A model generated the notes under the pieces. The model ran no database searches, was not told the DNA's origin, and was given only the letters and a program-made list of their open reading frames with translations. Both the position numbers and the translations under genes were made by a program. Shown piece after piece: positions 12,101-22,794 of a stretch of DNA of 64,000 nucleotides. The stretch's first letter is position 1. Each line of letters opens with the position of its first letter. Source of the stretch: Hemileia vastatrix. Its lineage: Eukaryota > Basidiomycota > Pucciniomycetes > Pucciniales > Zaghouaniaceae. The DNA is taken from the NCBI GenBank assembly GCA_030280995.1, contig JASXTE010000015.1, positions 1,100,001-1,164,000 of the forward strand, written 5' to 3'.

Positions 12101-12662
12101 TTTAGTTAAAATGTGTGGGACAAGTGCCGAAAAGTGGAGGCACTATTTACCTTTAGTTTTATTTGCTGATCAAATCACTGCCAAAAGGACGACCGGATTG
12201 TCACCTTATGAACTTGTTTTTGGACAGAAAGAAGTTTTACCGGTTGATTTAGAAGCTGAATCATATCTTGGAGTTGACTGGGACACGGTCAAAACTACTG
12301 AAGAATTATTGTGTGCAAGAATGATGCAGCTAGAAAAGAAAGAAGAATATTTAGAAAAGGCATATTCGCGGATGATGAAGATCAGAAATCAATCAGTTAG
12401 ATATTGGGATGAGCGGTTGGCACATCGATTAAGGAAACCTTTGAACCCAGATGATATGGTCCTGGTGTATAATAGGAGTTTGGAAAGTCAGTGGGGAAAG
12501 ATGTTTTCAGATAGGTGGAATGGACCGTATAAAATCAAGGAGCAAGTTTCCGGGGGTTCATATGTGCTAGAAGAGTTGGATGGAGTAGTATTGAAGAAGA
12601 GGGTAGCAGCCGATCAAGTGAAACGGTTCTATCCTAGAGGCACCAGGAGTGCCAAAGTCTAA
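9195..12662 (+). pseudogene. pol: Pol polyprotein: RT, RNase H, integrase (3 stops)
   Basis: The frame is open from 9183, directly after the ORF2 stop TAA (9180-9182) and in the same frame, so pol may be made by reading through that stop; no ATG begins it (the codon at 9195 is GTG). Reverse transcriptase spans residues about 125-370: SSPVFCIKKLNGKLRVIHDL, LPQGATNS, and FIDDGG where YxDD is usual. RNase H follows (YLAVDSSQVAAGVV, near residue 435). Integrase is 11580-12662 with an H...H...CKEC zinc finger and a DD-E core: LDAVHIKEG, TVDGGSEF, EGMVERGH. In-frame stops at 11517 (TGA), 11571 (TAG) and 11652 (TGA) separate RNase H from integrase; all are explained by C-to-T change in CGA or CAG codons. 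Two further hairpin motifs lie in frame at about 10948 and 11005. Confidence 0.9.
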
Positions 12663-13782
12663 CTCCAAAATGAGGATAAACTACAATTTTAATGACTTTT
12701 ATTAAATTTATACCTCCGCAATGAGGATAAACTATGACATTTTAAAAAAAAAAAATCTTATCCACCTCCGCAACGAGGATAAACTATCTTCTTTTTTTTT
12801 ATCAAAAAATACTTCACTATCGTTACACTGTATATGGTCGACGAAACTATGATGAAACTTAACGAAATTCAAGAAGACCTTCTTTGAAATTTTAAAAAAC
12901 TTAAAATTCTTAAAATATGGGTGAAGATAGTGTTGGAAAACTTTTTAAAACTTATTGGAAGAAGTGTTCACAGGGGAACCTTCTTAATTTAATATTGGCA
13001 AGTGTGGGGGTAATTGATGGGCTGGCTGCTCTATACACAATTACCCCATAATGTTTGTTTCCAAAATTTTCCCTTTTTCTAGTTGAATCCTGGCTTTGTC
13101 TTTTAATTATAGGAAGTCCACTAAGACTATAAACTGGAACGAATCAAGAGACACCGCTCTCAACGCCGGATTCAAGATTCTTTTTATTTTATTTTGTTTT
13201 TGATTTTTTTATGTTGGATTGTGATTTCGTTTCTTTAATATATTTTATGAATTATTGTAAAGGTGATGCTCACTGGTGGTCTCTAATCATTTTTTATAAA
13301 TTGGAGGGAGCCCACCCAGTGATCATCATTATAAAAATTATCTTCTAAAAACTTTCATTTATTTTCTTTTCTTTTAATTTCTCAAAATTGTGTAACCACA
13401 TCAAGTTGCACTTGGATGTGGGTATGATGTCGAGGGTACGGCTCATCAAATGGCCGGGGGCATCTTTTAAAACTTTAATTTGAAATTTTTATTATTATTA
13501 TTTTTTTTATTATTACTTTTTTATCTTTCTTTTCACGTTCATTTATCTTTCTTTAAAATTAAATTTTAACTTTTATTTCAAAACTATCTTTTTTTTAAAA
13601 AAAAAAAATAAAAAAATAAAAAATAAAAATAAATCAGTAAAAAAAAAAAATAAAAAAAAAATAAAAATAAAAATAAAAAAAAAATAAAAAAATAAAAGGT
13701 AATTTAGTTTTAGGTAGTTTAGATGTTTATATTTTATTTTTCAAACATTATTCAAGAAAGCTACATACCAGGAATAACACCA
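12663..13782. other. Non-coding 3' region of element 1, part 1
   Basis: This region holds hairpin-motif copies just after the integrase stop (12663, 12712, 12764: CCTCCGCAATGAGG or CCTCCGCAACGAGG plus ATAAACTA) and one AGTCCACTAAGACT copy near 13114. A GTGATGCTCACTGG...CCCAGTGATCATCA inverted pair sits at about 13262-13330. A/T homopolymer DNA fills about 13485-13700. No gene seen on the plus strand. Confidence 0.6.
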
Positions 13783-14780
13783 TCAAGGATTGTTATCTTT
13801 TGAAGAATTGAAATTAGAGAATTTAGAAGGACCTTGATCGATTTCCTGGGATTCAAATCTTATTTCAAGGTCACGATAGTGTTGAAGCCAGTTGGCTATT
13901 TTGAAAAGGTCTCTTAACAGTTGCTCTCTCATCCAAGATTCTGATCTATCAGAGGGCGGGTATCGTTGGAAATAAGCGATAAGGTTATTAAAATTAGCAA
14001 AAAGCTTTTCAGACACTAGGTGAATCGGAACTCTAGGGAAGCTTGGATTAGTTTCTGGTAGTTCATAAGCTGAATATGAAATTGGAGAACCGGTGGACGC
14101 TTATCAAATTAAAACCTGAAGATTAAGAAAATAAAAAGAGACAACTAACCTGTATCAACACTATCATGATCATAGATAAATGGCTTACTTGGTAATGGAG
14201 TGGGATTTTTTATGTTTAGAAAACGATTTTTTATTTTTGATAGATGAGGAGGACTGGTGTTGGATTTGGTGTTTGAAGTAGATGTTCTGGGCCTTTTGGA
14301 TGATACAAGAGAAGATGAAGACTGCTGGCTATTATAGGACCTTTTGTGCTTCAAGATGTTGGAAGAAGGAGAAGAATTGTTAGAAGGTTGAAGCATGGCC
14401 CTGGGAGCAGCAAGAGTTCTTGGGGGAGTAGCAGCAAGTCTAGATTGGAGAGAAGGACCCAGAGGATTAGGTGATGGAGAAAGATTTAAATAGGCTGATG
14501 GAGAAAAAGGTATGGGATCTTTAGAGGTTGATGGAATAGGGGGTGGAGTAGAAGGTGAAGAAGAAGGAGGAGGATTGCAGAAGGCTGCGAAGCTAGTAGC
14601 AGTGATGGGGAAAGAACCACAGTTCAAGCCAGAACATTTTCTTTTCTTCTCATAGCAGGATAAACAGGCCCTGTTATAAGTGTGCTTTTGCCAGTTAAAA
14701 GAGAAGATACATTCCCTATGGGTGAAGGCACAGTATTTGCAAGATTGATCAGCTGAAGCAATGAAATCAGAAGGTTTCAT
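13783..14780 (-). CDS. Antisense spliced six-Cys protein, element 1
   Basis: Minus-strand gene: exon 1 14780-14150, a 50-base GT-AG intron (14149-14100), exon 2 14099-13783, giving 315 residues. The splice joins frames exactly. The N-terminus has C14-X2-C17-X6-C24-X14-C39-X2-C42-X6-C49, which fits the spacing of fungal Zn(II)2Cys6 clusters with the basic EKKRK stretch in the second half. A Pro/Ser-rich linker follows, then an exon-2 helical region (LFANFNNLIAYFQRYP) with Asp/Glu. It lies between integrase and the 3' LTR, opposite to gag-pol. The same gene is kept in element 2, and a relative lies at 23862-24554. DNA or RNA binding is plausible by motif; this is inference. Its upstream region (14865-15200) is packed with hairpin motifs. 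Confidence 0.65.
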
Positions 14781-14864
14781 CTTGTTAGGAGATATTTTTT
14801 TGAAGAAGAAAACTTGAAACTAGGATGAAGAAAGCTGGTGGCAAAATCTGGGTTCAAGGATAGA

Positions 14865-15205
14865 GAAGTTGTTAGGTCCACCAAGACCTTAAACTGGACT
14901 GTTATCAAGCTGTTGGGTCCACCATGACCTTAAACTGGATTTCTTGTCAATCAAATGTTTGGTCCACTATGACATTAAACTGGATTATCAAATTTATTCA
15001 ATCTTTGGTCAAGCCTAGGCCTTACTTAGGAATTTTTCAAGTTATTTATGCACCTAAACGATCTTTGGTCCACCAAGACCATAAACTGGCAATCGATTAT
15101 ATGTTTGGTCCACCAAGACTATAAACTGGAATGTCAATCTTGTTTGGATAACTCAATTCAATCTTTTAATTTATCACTGTCCACTAAGACTCTAAACTGG
15201 TTATT
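14865..15205 (+). repeat. Non-coding hairpin-motif array, element 1
   Basis: Copies of GGTCCACCAAGACC followed by TTAAACTGG or ATAAACTGG start near 14874, 14914, 14961, 15067, 15107 and 15179, with variants GGTCCACTATGACA and TGTCCACTAAGACT. A degenerate GGTC...GGCC unit lies near 15006. The stems differ from the CCTC/GAGG form in gag-pol but stay complementary. Confidence 0.85.
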
Positions 15206-15861
15206 CAATTATTTCTGGAATTGGGTGCTGATAAGCTTTAGGAGGTTAAAATTTTAGGTGGTGATGATGCTTAGGAAAGCATAATGGTTAATTAGGTGAA
15301 ATTTGTGGCGCTTTAACATGGTCTAAAGTTAATATTATTATTGGAAGCCTGGCAAAAGTATTTTATGGGTTTGCTGTATGGCAAAGTTTGAAAATTGTGA
15401 TGAAGGAATCAGAAGTTAGGATGGTAGTTGGATTTTAGGGAATGATTTTTTTTAGTGCCTCAGTGTTAGGCCATTTTTGGTGTGAAGCTTGGAGGACCTT
15501 ATGGCGAGATTGGAATCATAGAATTCGGCTCAGTGGGGGGCCCTATGAGGTTGGAATCAGGAGTATTCGGCTCATAGGAAGATCCACTCTCTCAATGCTG
15601 TGACAAGAAGGAAGACTGGTATATGGGAGTCTGAAGGGATTCAAACCTTGCTCTCAAAGTGGAATCATCACAAGATTTATATTATTTTATGTTATATCAA
15701 GCCAGAGAAGAAGAAAGAACATTTTTATTATAAAGAATTAAAAGAAGACCAGCTAAAACAAATTTTTCAAATTATTTTATTAGAAAAGATAATTCCTTTG
15801 GAATTGCTCAACCACTTATGCAAAGTTATAAGAATGGGGACATTCTCAATTGGAGGGAGGA
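15206..15861. other. 3' untranslated region and polypurine tract, element 1
   Basis: Non-coding except for chance frames. It contains TATGGCGAGATTGGAATCA and TATGAGGTTGGAATCAGG blocks near 15500-15560 and ends in the purine-rich tract TTGGAGGGAGGA (15850-15861) directly before LTR B, the normal plus-strand primer site. Compared with element 2, about 730 bases containing a second antisense gene are missing near 15812. Confidence 0.65.
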
Positions 15862-16993
15862 TGTGGTAGCCTAAAGTTTAGTATGGCACCTAAGTATGTA
15901 AATGGAGTTATTACGGCATGCAAGATTGGTGTTATTATTTTTATAAAAAAGGGTTTTATTTAATTTATTTGAGTTTTAAATATGAAGAAATTGGTCACAA
16001 GCGAATGCCTACACAAAAACAATTTATTTTATGGAGAAAAATTATTTTTACGGTCTGAAAAATTTATAAGTATCAAGTCGAGTCACGCAAGAACCTTTGG
16101 GAAATTTTCACAGAATTTTTACTATCTTTCTTATATTTTTAAATGAATTTTAAAGTTTTATAGAAATATTTACGTTTTCAGAAATTACTTAACTTTGATG
16201 AATTTTCACGGGGTAATTAGAGCTGCGCAGACTACGAACATTGGTTTGGTATGTAAAGGGGAAGTAGCTCTATTATGTGTAATTTTTCTAGATTTTTTAT
16301 TATAGTTTTAAGGTTCTAATTGAGTCCGGAAGTCCGGACGGACTCCGTTTCAACTCCGTACGGACTCCATTCCGGCTCCGTACGGACTCCGTACAGGCTC
16401 CGGATTGACTCTGGGAGAGCTCTGGAGGGGAAAACTTAGGCACGTGACTAGGAATACTTAAGCACCTCTCAAACTCAAAATTGAGAGGGGGGATATATCA
16501 TACAGCTTAATCTTTAACCACCACAGTCTCATTTTTTATTACTCAACAAATTAAATAAATTGTAATACCCTTATAAATTTATATTTTATATATAACATTT
16601 TAGAAATACTACTCAACAATTTAAATCACACTTCATACAGGGTATCTTTAGAAAGATCTTCATCGCTGGGACTTGATTATTGCTGTCTCATAAAAATTCA
16701 AATTATTATAAAAACATAAAAGTCAATCTTTTCAGATCTTTCACTGGTACACCTTAATTGTTGTTATCAGTATTTCTTTTATCAACAGCCACTTTCTTTA
16801 AATCTCAATAAGCGTTAATTATTTTAGAGTTTCATTATTTTTATAAATCAGATCCAAGTAGATTGGTTAGCTTAGTGATTTAGAATTCCCATTTTGATAT
16901 TTTTATTGGAAGGACGGGGTTTTCAGCTAAATCCACATATCTCCTCCGGATTCTGCTTACAGCAAGGCGACTGTAAGAGTTTACCTTACCATA
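15862..16993 (+). repeat. LTR B (shared by both elements)
   Basis: It is the 3' LTR of element 1 and the 5' LTR of element 2. It is preceded by the element-1 polypurine tract and followed by the TGGCGCCCAACG primer site at 16996, so both roles fit. Length 1,132 bases. Confidence 0.9.
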
Positions 16994-17169
16994 GTTGGCG
17001 CCCAACGTGGGGTTTCGATTTCTCTAGCTTTCTTTAAAGACTTACTTGGATCAAGAACGTTCTTAGCCTGCAAGAGGATTATTTTCTGGAACTCTAATTG
17101 GATTTTTGTTATTGGCCTGCAAGAGGCTTGTTATTTTAACGGTTGTTAACGCTTTTCTTATGTTTTGGG

Positions 17170-18375
17170 ATGTCTTCTACTAGTGGAACTGCTGTGTTGG
17201 CTGCTGGTGTACCCGTTAGGGCATCAGTAAGGATTGTATCTTGGGTTGGGCCCAAGTTTTCTGGAGATGATTTAGAAGGATTTTTACATAGGTATGAAAC
17301 TGCAGCTGCGATTGATGGTGCTTTACCTTTGGATATGGTGAAGCAGATTAGGTTCTTTATTTTGGACAGAGAGGTGGAAAAGGAGGTTATTTCTATGGAT
17401 GGTTATAAAGATCAAGATTGGAGAAAGCTCAAGATGGAAATGGAAAAAAGGTGGCCAAAAGTTTATTCATTGGAGGATCTAAAGAATATAGCTAGGAAAT
17501 GGGAATCAAAAGGTGGTGTAACATCTCTGCATCAGTATCATCAGTTTATGGTTGAATTTCAGGTGGTTCTGGATTATTTGTTGGAGTATGAAATTTTATT
17601 TCATGATAATGCATCAAAGTATGTTTTTTGGGATGCTATGGGGGAAAAGGTTAAGAAAGATGTTTTGATGGTGCTTATTAATGTGAATTTAATGAAGGAT
17701 TGCCCAGATGGAGAAACTAGGATTCCTGGTATGGAGGTGCTAAAGAAGGCTATTTTAGAACATCTGGATACTCATAATTCTGTTGATTTGGACTCTGGAA
17801 AAGAGGTTTTTCTTGCTCAAGAGATAGAAGAGGGCGGTTTAGAAGAATTAGCTTCTGTTGAATTTTTGGAATCAGCCATTCCTGAAGATTTTGTCCAGCC
17901 TGAAGATATTATTTTTGTTAACAATTCTGTTGGGAAAGAAGAGATTTTTGAAGATGAAGATATTGTTGTCATTAATGACAAAATTTTGGATGATGGGGAT
18001 AATTTTGTGTTGAATGATTTGAAATTGGATTTAGAGGATTTTTTGCCTCAGGTTTTTTCTTCAAAAGTGGAGACTGTCTGCAATTCAGATGTGGATATGG
18101 TTTATGAATCTGGTATATGTATGGTGGATTTGTTTCAATCTCAGGAAGAGATTTTTATGGAGGATATGGTTTTTCCTGCACTAATAGAGAGTGTAGTGCC
18201 ATTGGACAATAGGGTGCATATAGTGGATGCACTCATATTTTGGAAAAAGGTAGTTTATTTTTTATGTCCTTTTATAGGACAAATTCTGGGAATTTATTTT
18301 TGGGTTTTATGGAATCGGTGGATAAGCCCTTGGGGCAAAATTATGGATTATCTCCAGGGGATATCAAGAATTTAA
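17170..18375 (+). CDS. Gag-like protein of element 2
   Basis: Intact 401-residue homologue of the element-1 protein, differing at a handful of residues (for example Lys for Asn and Arg for Thr in the first 110 residues, Val for Ala near 180). It has the same capsid-like N-terminal half, acidic C-terminal half and hydrophobic C-terminal stretch. ATG at 17170 is chosen by the same reasoning as at 7028. Confidence 0.75.
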   Translation: MSSTSGTAVLAAGVPVRASVRIVSWVGPKFSGDDLEGFLHRYETAAAIDGALPLDMVKQIRFFILDREVEKEVISMDGYKDQDWRKLKMEMEKRWPKVYSLEDLKNIARKWESKGGVTSLHQYHQFMVEFQVVLDYLLEYEILFHDNASKYVFWDAMGEKVKKDVLMVLINVNLMKDCPDGETRIPGMEVLKKAILEHLDTHNSVDLDSGKEVFLAQEIEEGGLEELASVEFLESAIPEDFVQPEDIIFVNNSVGKEEIFEDEDIVVINDKILDDGDNFVLNDLKLDLEDFLPQVFSSKVETVCNSDVDMVYESGICMVDLFQSQEEIFMEDMVFPALIESVVPLDNRVHIVDALIFWKKVVYFLCPFIGQILGIYFWVLWNRWISPWGKIMDYLQGISRI

Positions 18376-18467
18376 TTCCTCCAAAATGAGGATAAACTAC
18401 CTAAACTGGGCTGAAATTTTCTTTTATTGTTATTTCTTCAATTTATTCAGGATTCAAATTATTATGG

Positions 18468-19325
18468 ATGCCCTCATTTTTTGGGGTAGCAGGGGCTGAT
18501 CACTCTAATGTTGTAATCTCTCCTCAGGATGAGATCCCGGATTGCAATAGGTCAGCTCACTTGGAGATAATTCAAGTGGATTCTCAATTATTTTCTGTTA
18601 ATATTACTTTGGAGTGCAAATACGTTATGGACTTTTCTATATGTTTATTGGATTTACCCTGTTTTTCTATAAAATTTAAAAATGGTGAAAAAGGCAAAAT
18701 GGGCCAAATTAGGTTGGATAAAGGTTGGAAGGGTATGTTTTATGGCCTCCAGCAAGAGGTTAAACTGCAAGAATCTCCTTCTATTACGGACCTCCAGCAA
18801 GAGGTTAAACTGCAAGTATCTCCTTCTATTCTGGACCTCCAGCAAGAGGGTAAACTGCGAAAATCTTATCAAAACCCGATTAAAAATCTTGGCATAATTA
18901 AAACACAAAAAAATAATTTATGTGAAAATGTTATTCCAGACCTCCAGCAAGAGGTTAAACTGCAATTATCTCCTTCTATTATGGACCTCCAGCAAGAGGG
19001 TAAACTGCGAAAATCTTATCAAAACCCGAATAAAAATCTCAGTATAATTAAAACACAAAAAAATAATTTTTGTGAAAATTCAATTCTGGTTCTCCAGCAA
19101 GAGGTTAAACTGCCAACTTTCTTTACGGGTGATTTACTGTTGGATAAGGGAAGCAAAGGTGTTAGAAAATCTGTTTATAAATTAGACGAGGGAAAGGAGA
19201 AAAGGGTAAAATTTAAAAATGAAATAAAATATTTTTCTAATTTTTCTTATTCCAATTCTGGCGATGAAGAAGATTCATTTGATGAAAGTTTTAATGGCGA
19301 TACAAAAGAAAATGTTTTACCTTAA
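18468..19325 (+). CDS. ORF2 of element 2, intact repeat protein
   Basis: A 285-residue ORF of unknown function. Residues about 1-80 include two short hydrophobic stretches; residues about 93-220 contain six repeats of LQQEVKLQ or LQQEGKLR spaced by Ser/Pro/Ile/Asn-rich linkers; the last 60 residues are Lys-rich then acidic. Each peptide repeat corresponds to one nucleotide hairpin motif, so the DNA or RNA motif may be the conserved object. The TAA stop (19323-19325) is in frame with pol, four codons before the GTG at 19338. No protease motif is recognised. Confidence 0.65.
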   Translation: MPSFFGVAGADHSNVVISPQDEIPDCNRSAHLEIIQVDSQLFSVNITLECKYVMDFSICLLDLPCFSIKFKNGEKGKMGQIRLDKGWKGMFYGLQQEVKLQESPSITDLQQEVKLQVSPSILDLQQEGKLRKSYQNPIKNLGIIKTQKNNLCENVIPDLQQEVKLQLSPSIMDLQQEGKLRKSYQNPNKNLSIIKTQKNNFCENSILVLQQEVKLPTFFTGDLLLDKGSKGVRKSVYKLDEGKEKRVKFKNEIKYFSNFSYSNSGDEEDSFDESFNGDTKENVLP

Positions 19326-19337
19326 GTTTATTTAGAT

Positions 19338-20568
19338 GTGGACGCAGCCAAATATAAGAAGGTAGCAAATAAAGTTCGACCAATTAATGAACCGCTACCT
19401 GCTGAATTAAATCCACCTTTGAGAAGACCAAGGTTATCAAGAGATCCTTATGAAATTCCCTTGGTAAAGAATCCTCCTGAATTTTCTGAGATGTCAAGAA
19501 TCACTTTTGAGAGACTGGGTGTTGTTAATTTTGGACCTGATGGTTGGTTGTCTGGTGAAGAGAAGAAGTTGTTGTTGGATGTGATGGTCAAGCAAGAGAA
19601 GGCCATTGCTTTTGTAGAAGAGGAGAGGGGTGTGTTGAAGCATTCCTATGGGGAGCCTTACAAGATTCCTGTGGTATGTCATGAACCGTGGCAGCAGAAA
19701 CTGATTCCTATTCCGGCTGCATTAAAAGAAGCCTATATTGAAGTTGTCAGAGAACGGATACGCACTGGACTGTATGAGCAATCAACATCAAGTTATTCTA
19801 GTCCGGTATTTTGTATCAAGAAACCAAATGGCAAGCTTAGAGTTATTCATGATCTTAGGGAATTAAATAGGGTTACAATAAAGGATTCTGGGATACCACC
19901 TAGTGCTGAGGAGTTTGTTGAAGCGTTTGCAGGGAGAGTGTGTTATGGTTTATTATCCTGAAGCTGAAGGCATGGTTGAAAGAGGGCATCAAGTTATCAA
20001 GGATGCTTTAGTTAAAATGTGTGGGACAAGTGCCGAAAAGTGGAGGCACTATTTACCTTTAGTTTTATTTGCTGATCGAATCACTGCCAAAAGGACGACC
20101 AGATTGTCACCTTATGAACTTGTTTTTGGACAGAAAGAAGTTTTACCGGTTGATTTAGAAGCTGAATCATATCTTGGAGTTGACTGGGACACGGTCAAAA
20201 CTACTGAAGAATTATTGTGTGCAAGAATGATGCAGCTAGAAAAGAAAGAAGAATATTTAGAAAAGGCATATTCGCGGATGATGAAGATCAGAAATCAATC
20301 AGTTAGATATTGGGATGAGCGGTTGGCACATTGATTAAGGAAACCTTTGAACTCAGGTGATATGGTCCTGGTGTATAATAGGAGTTTGGAAAGTCAGTGG
20401 GGAAAGATGTTTTCAGATAGGTGGAATGGACCGTATAAAATCAAGGAGCAAGTTTACGGTGGTTCATATGTGCTAGAAGAGTTGGATGGAGTAGTATTGA
20501 AGAAGAGGGTAGCAGCCGATCAAGTGAAACGGTTCTATCCTAGAGGCACCAGGAGTGCCAAAGTCTAA
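19338..20568 (+). pseudogene. Pol remnant of element 2 (RT/integrase deletion)
   Basis: The N-terminal pol region is kept to 19949, where sequence equal to element 1 at 9808 jumps to sequence equal to 12046, deleting 2,237 bases (most of reverse transcriptase, all of RNase H, and the integrase zinc finger with its first two catalytic Asp). The join shifts frame. The integrase C-terminal part continues to 20568 with a further TGA at 20332 where element 1 has CGA. Confidence 0.9.
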
Positions 20569-21695
20569 CTCCGAAATGAGGATAAACTACAATTTTAATG
20601 ACTTTTATTAAATTTATACCTCCGCAACGAGGATAAACTATCTTTTTTTTTATCAAATAATTTACTATCGTTACACTGCATAGGGGCAACGAAACTGTGA
20701 TGAAACATAACGAAATACGAGAAAACCTTCATTGAAAATTTTCAAAATTTAAAATTCTTAAAATATGGGTGAAGATAGTGTTGGAAAAATTTTAAAATTT
20801 ATTGGAAGAAGTGTTCACAGGGGAACCTTCTTAATTAAATATTGGCAAGTGTGGGGGTAATTGATGGGCTGGCTGCTCTATACACAATTACCCCATAATG
20901 TTCGTTTCCAAAATTTTCCATGTTTCTAGTTGAATCCTGGCTTTGTCTTTTAATTTTAGGAAGTCCACTAAGACTATAAACTGGAACGAATCAAGAGACA
21001 CCGCTCTCAACGCCAGATTCAAGATTCTTTTTATTTTATTTTGTTTTTGATTTTTTATGTTAGATTGTGATTTCTTTTCTTTAATATATATTATGAATTA
21101 TTGTAAAGGTGATGCTCACTGGTGGTCTCTAATCATTTTTATAAATTGGAGGGAGCCCACACAGTGATCATCATTATAAAAATATCTTTTAAAAACTTTC
21201 ATTTATTTTCTTTTCTTTTCAATTTCTTAAAATTGTGTAACCACATCAAGTTGCACTTGGATGTGGGTATGATGTCGAGGGTACGGCTCATCAAATGGCC
21301 GGGGGGCATCTTTTAAAATTTTATTTTAAAAAAAAAAAAAAAAAATTTTTTATTATTACTTTTTTTATTTTTCTTTTCACATTCGTTTATCTTTCTTTAA
21401 AAATTAAATTTTAACTTTTATTTCAAAACTATCTTTTTTTTAAAAAAAAATTAAAATTAAAAAAAAATCTTTTATTTTAAATGATAAAAAAAAATAATAA
21501 TAATAATAAAATAACTAAAAAATAAAAAATAAAAAATAAAAATAAAAATAAATAAAAATAAAAATAAAAAATAAAAATAAATAAAAATAAAAAATAAAAT
21601 AATAATAAAAGGTATTTTAGTTTTAGGTAGTTTAGATGTTTATATTTTATTTTACAAACATTATTCAAGAAAGCTACATACCAGGAAGAACACCA
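20569..21695. other. Non-coding 3' region of element 2, part 1
   Basis: Equivalent of 12663-13782: hairpin motifs just after the pol stop (20570, 20619) and near 20962, the GATGCTCACTGG...CACAGTGATCATC inverted pair at 21107-21171, then A/T homopolymer DNA (21310-21610). One of three post-stop hairpin copies of element 1 is missing here. Confidence 0.6.
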
Positions 21696-22709
21696 TCAAG
21701 GGTTGTTATCTTTTGAAGAATTGAAATTAGAAAATTTAGAAGGACCTTGATCGATTTCCTGGGATTCGAATCTTATTTCACGGTCACGATAGTGTTGAAG
21801 CCAGTTGGCTATTTTGAAAAGGTCTCTTAACAGTTGCTCTCTCATCCAAGATTCTGATCTATCAGAGGGCGGGTATCGTTGGAAATAAGCGATAAGGTTA
21901 TTAAAATTAGCAAAAAGCTTTTCAGACACTAGGTGAATTGGAACTCTAGGGAAGCTTGGATTAGGTTCTGGTAGTTCATAAGCAGAATATGAAATTGGAG
22001 AACCTGTGGACGCTTATCAAATTAAAATATCAGCAAATTAAAACCTGATGATTAAGAAAATAAAAAGAGACAACTAGCCTGTGTCAACACTATCATGATC
22101 ATAGATAAATGGCTTACTTGGTAATGGAGTGGGATTTTTTATGTTTAGAAAAGGATTTTTTATTTTTGATAGATGAGGAGGACTGGTGTTGGATTTGGTG
22201 TTTGAAGTAGATGTTCTGGGCCTTTTGGATGATACAAGAGAAGATGAAGACTGCTGGCTATTATAGGACCTTTTGTGCTTCAAGATGTTGGAAGAAGGAG
22301 AAGAATTGTTAGAAGGTTGAAGCATGGCCCTGGGAGCAGCAAGAGTTCTTGGGGGAGTAGCAGCAAGTCTAGATTGGAGAGAAGGACCCAGAGGATTAGG
22401 TGATGGAGAAAGATTTAAATAGGCTGATGGAGAAAAAGGGATGGGATCTTTACAGGTTGATGGAATAGGGGGTGGAGTAGAAGGTGAAGAAGAAGGAAGA
22501 GGTTTGCAGAAGGCGGCGAAGCTAGTAGCAGTGATGGGGAAAGAACCACAGTTCAAGCCAGAACATTTTCTTTTCTTCTCATAGCAGGATAAACAGGCCC
22601 TGTTATAAGTGTGCTTTTGCCAGTTAAAAGAGAAGATACATTCCCTATGGGTGAAGGCACAGTATTTGCAAGATTGATCAGCTGAAGCAATGAAGTCAGA
22701 AGGTTTCAT
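21696..22709 (-). CDS. Antisense spliced six-Cys protein, element 2
   Basis: Homologue of the element-1 antisense gene: exon 1 22709-22079, exon 2 22012-21696, with the same splice phase and the same six-Cys pattern in the first 50 residues. The intron donor here is GC instead of GT (positions 22078-22077). GC-AG introns occur but are rarer, so splicing may be weaker. The intron also has an extra block of about 16 bases. The open frame extends 43 codons upstream of the chosen ATG; I use the ATG shared with element 1. Confidence 0.6.
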
Positions 22710-22794
22710 CTTGTTAGGAGATATTTTTTTTGAAGAAGAAAACTTGAAACTAGGATGAAGAAAGCTGGTGGCAAAATCTGGGTTCAAGGATAGA

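Larger units (their letters stand above)
5709..16993 (+). mobile_element. Ty3/Gypsy LTR retrotransposon, element 1
   Basis: LTR A (5709-6851), primer binding site, gag-like ORF (7028-8233), ORF2 (8326-9182, frameshifted), pol (9195-12662, with stops), a hairpin-rich non-coding region with an antisense spliced gene (13783-14780), a polypurine tract ending at 15861, and LTR B (15862-16993) shared with element 2. Reverse transcriptase and RNase H precede integrase, the Ty3/Gypsy order. Coding regions are nearly identical to element 2, so the copies are recent relatives. There is no matching five-base duplication around the pair. Confidence 0.9.

Noticed and set aside
14924..15257. Plus-strand small ORFs over the non-coding hairpin array
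   Set aside because: They consist of hairpin-motif repeats read in frame; not kept as one frame between elements.
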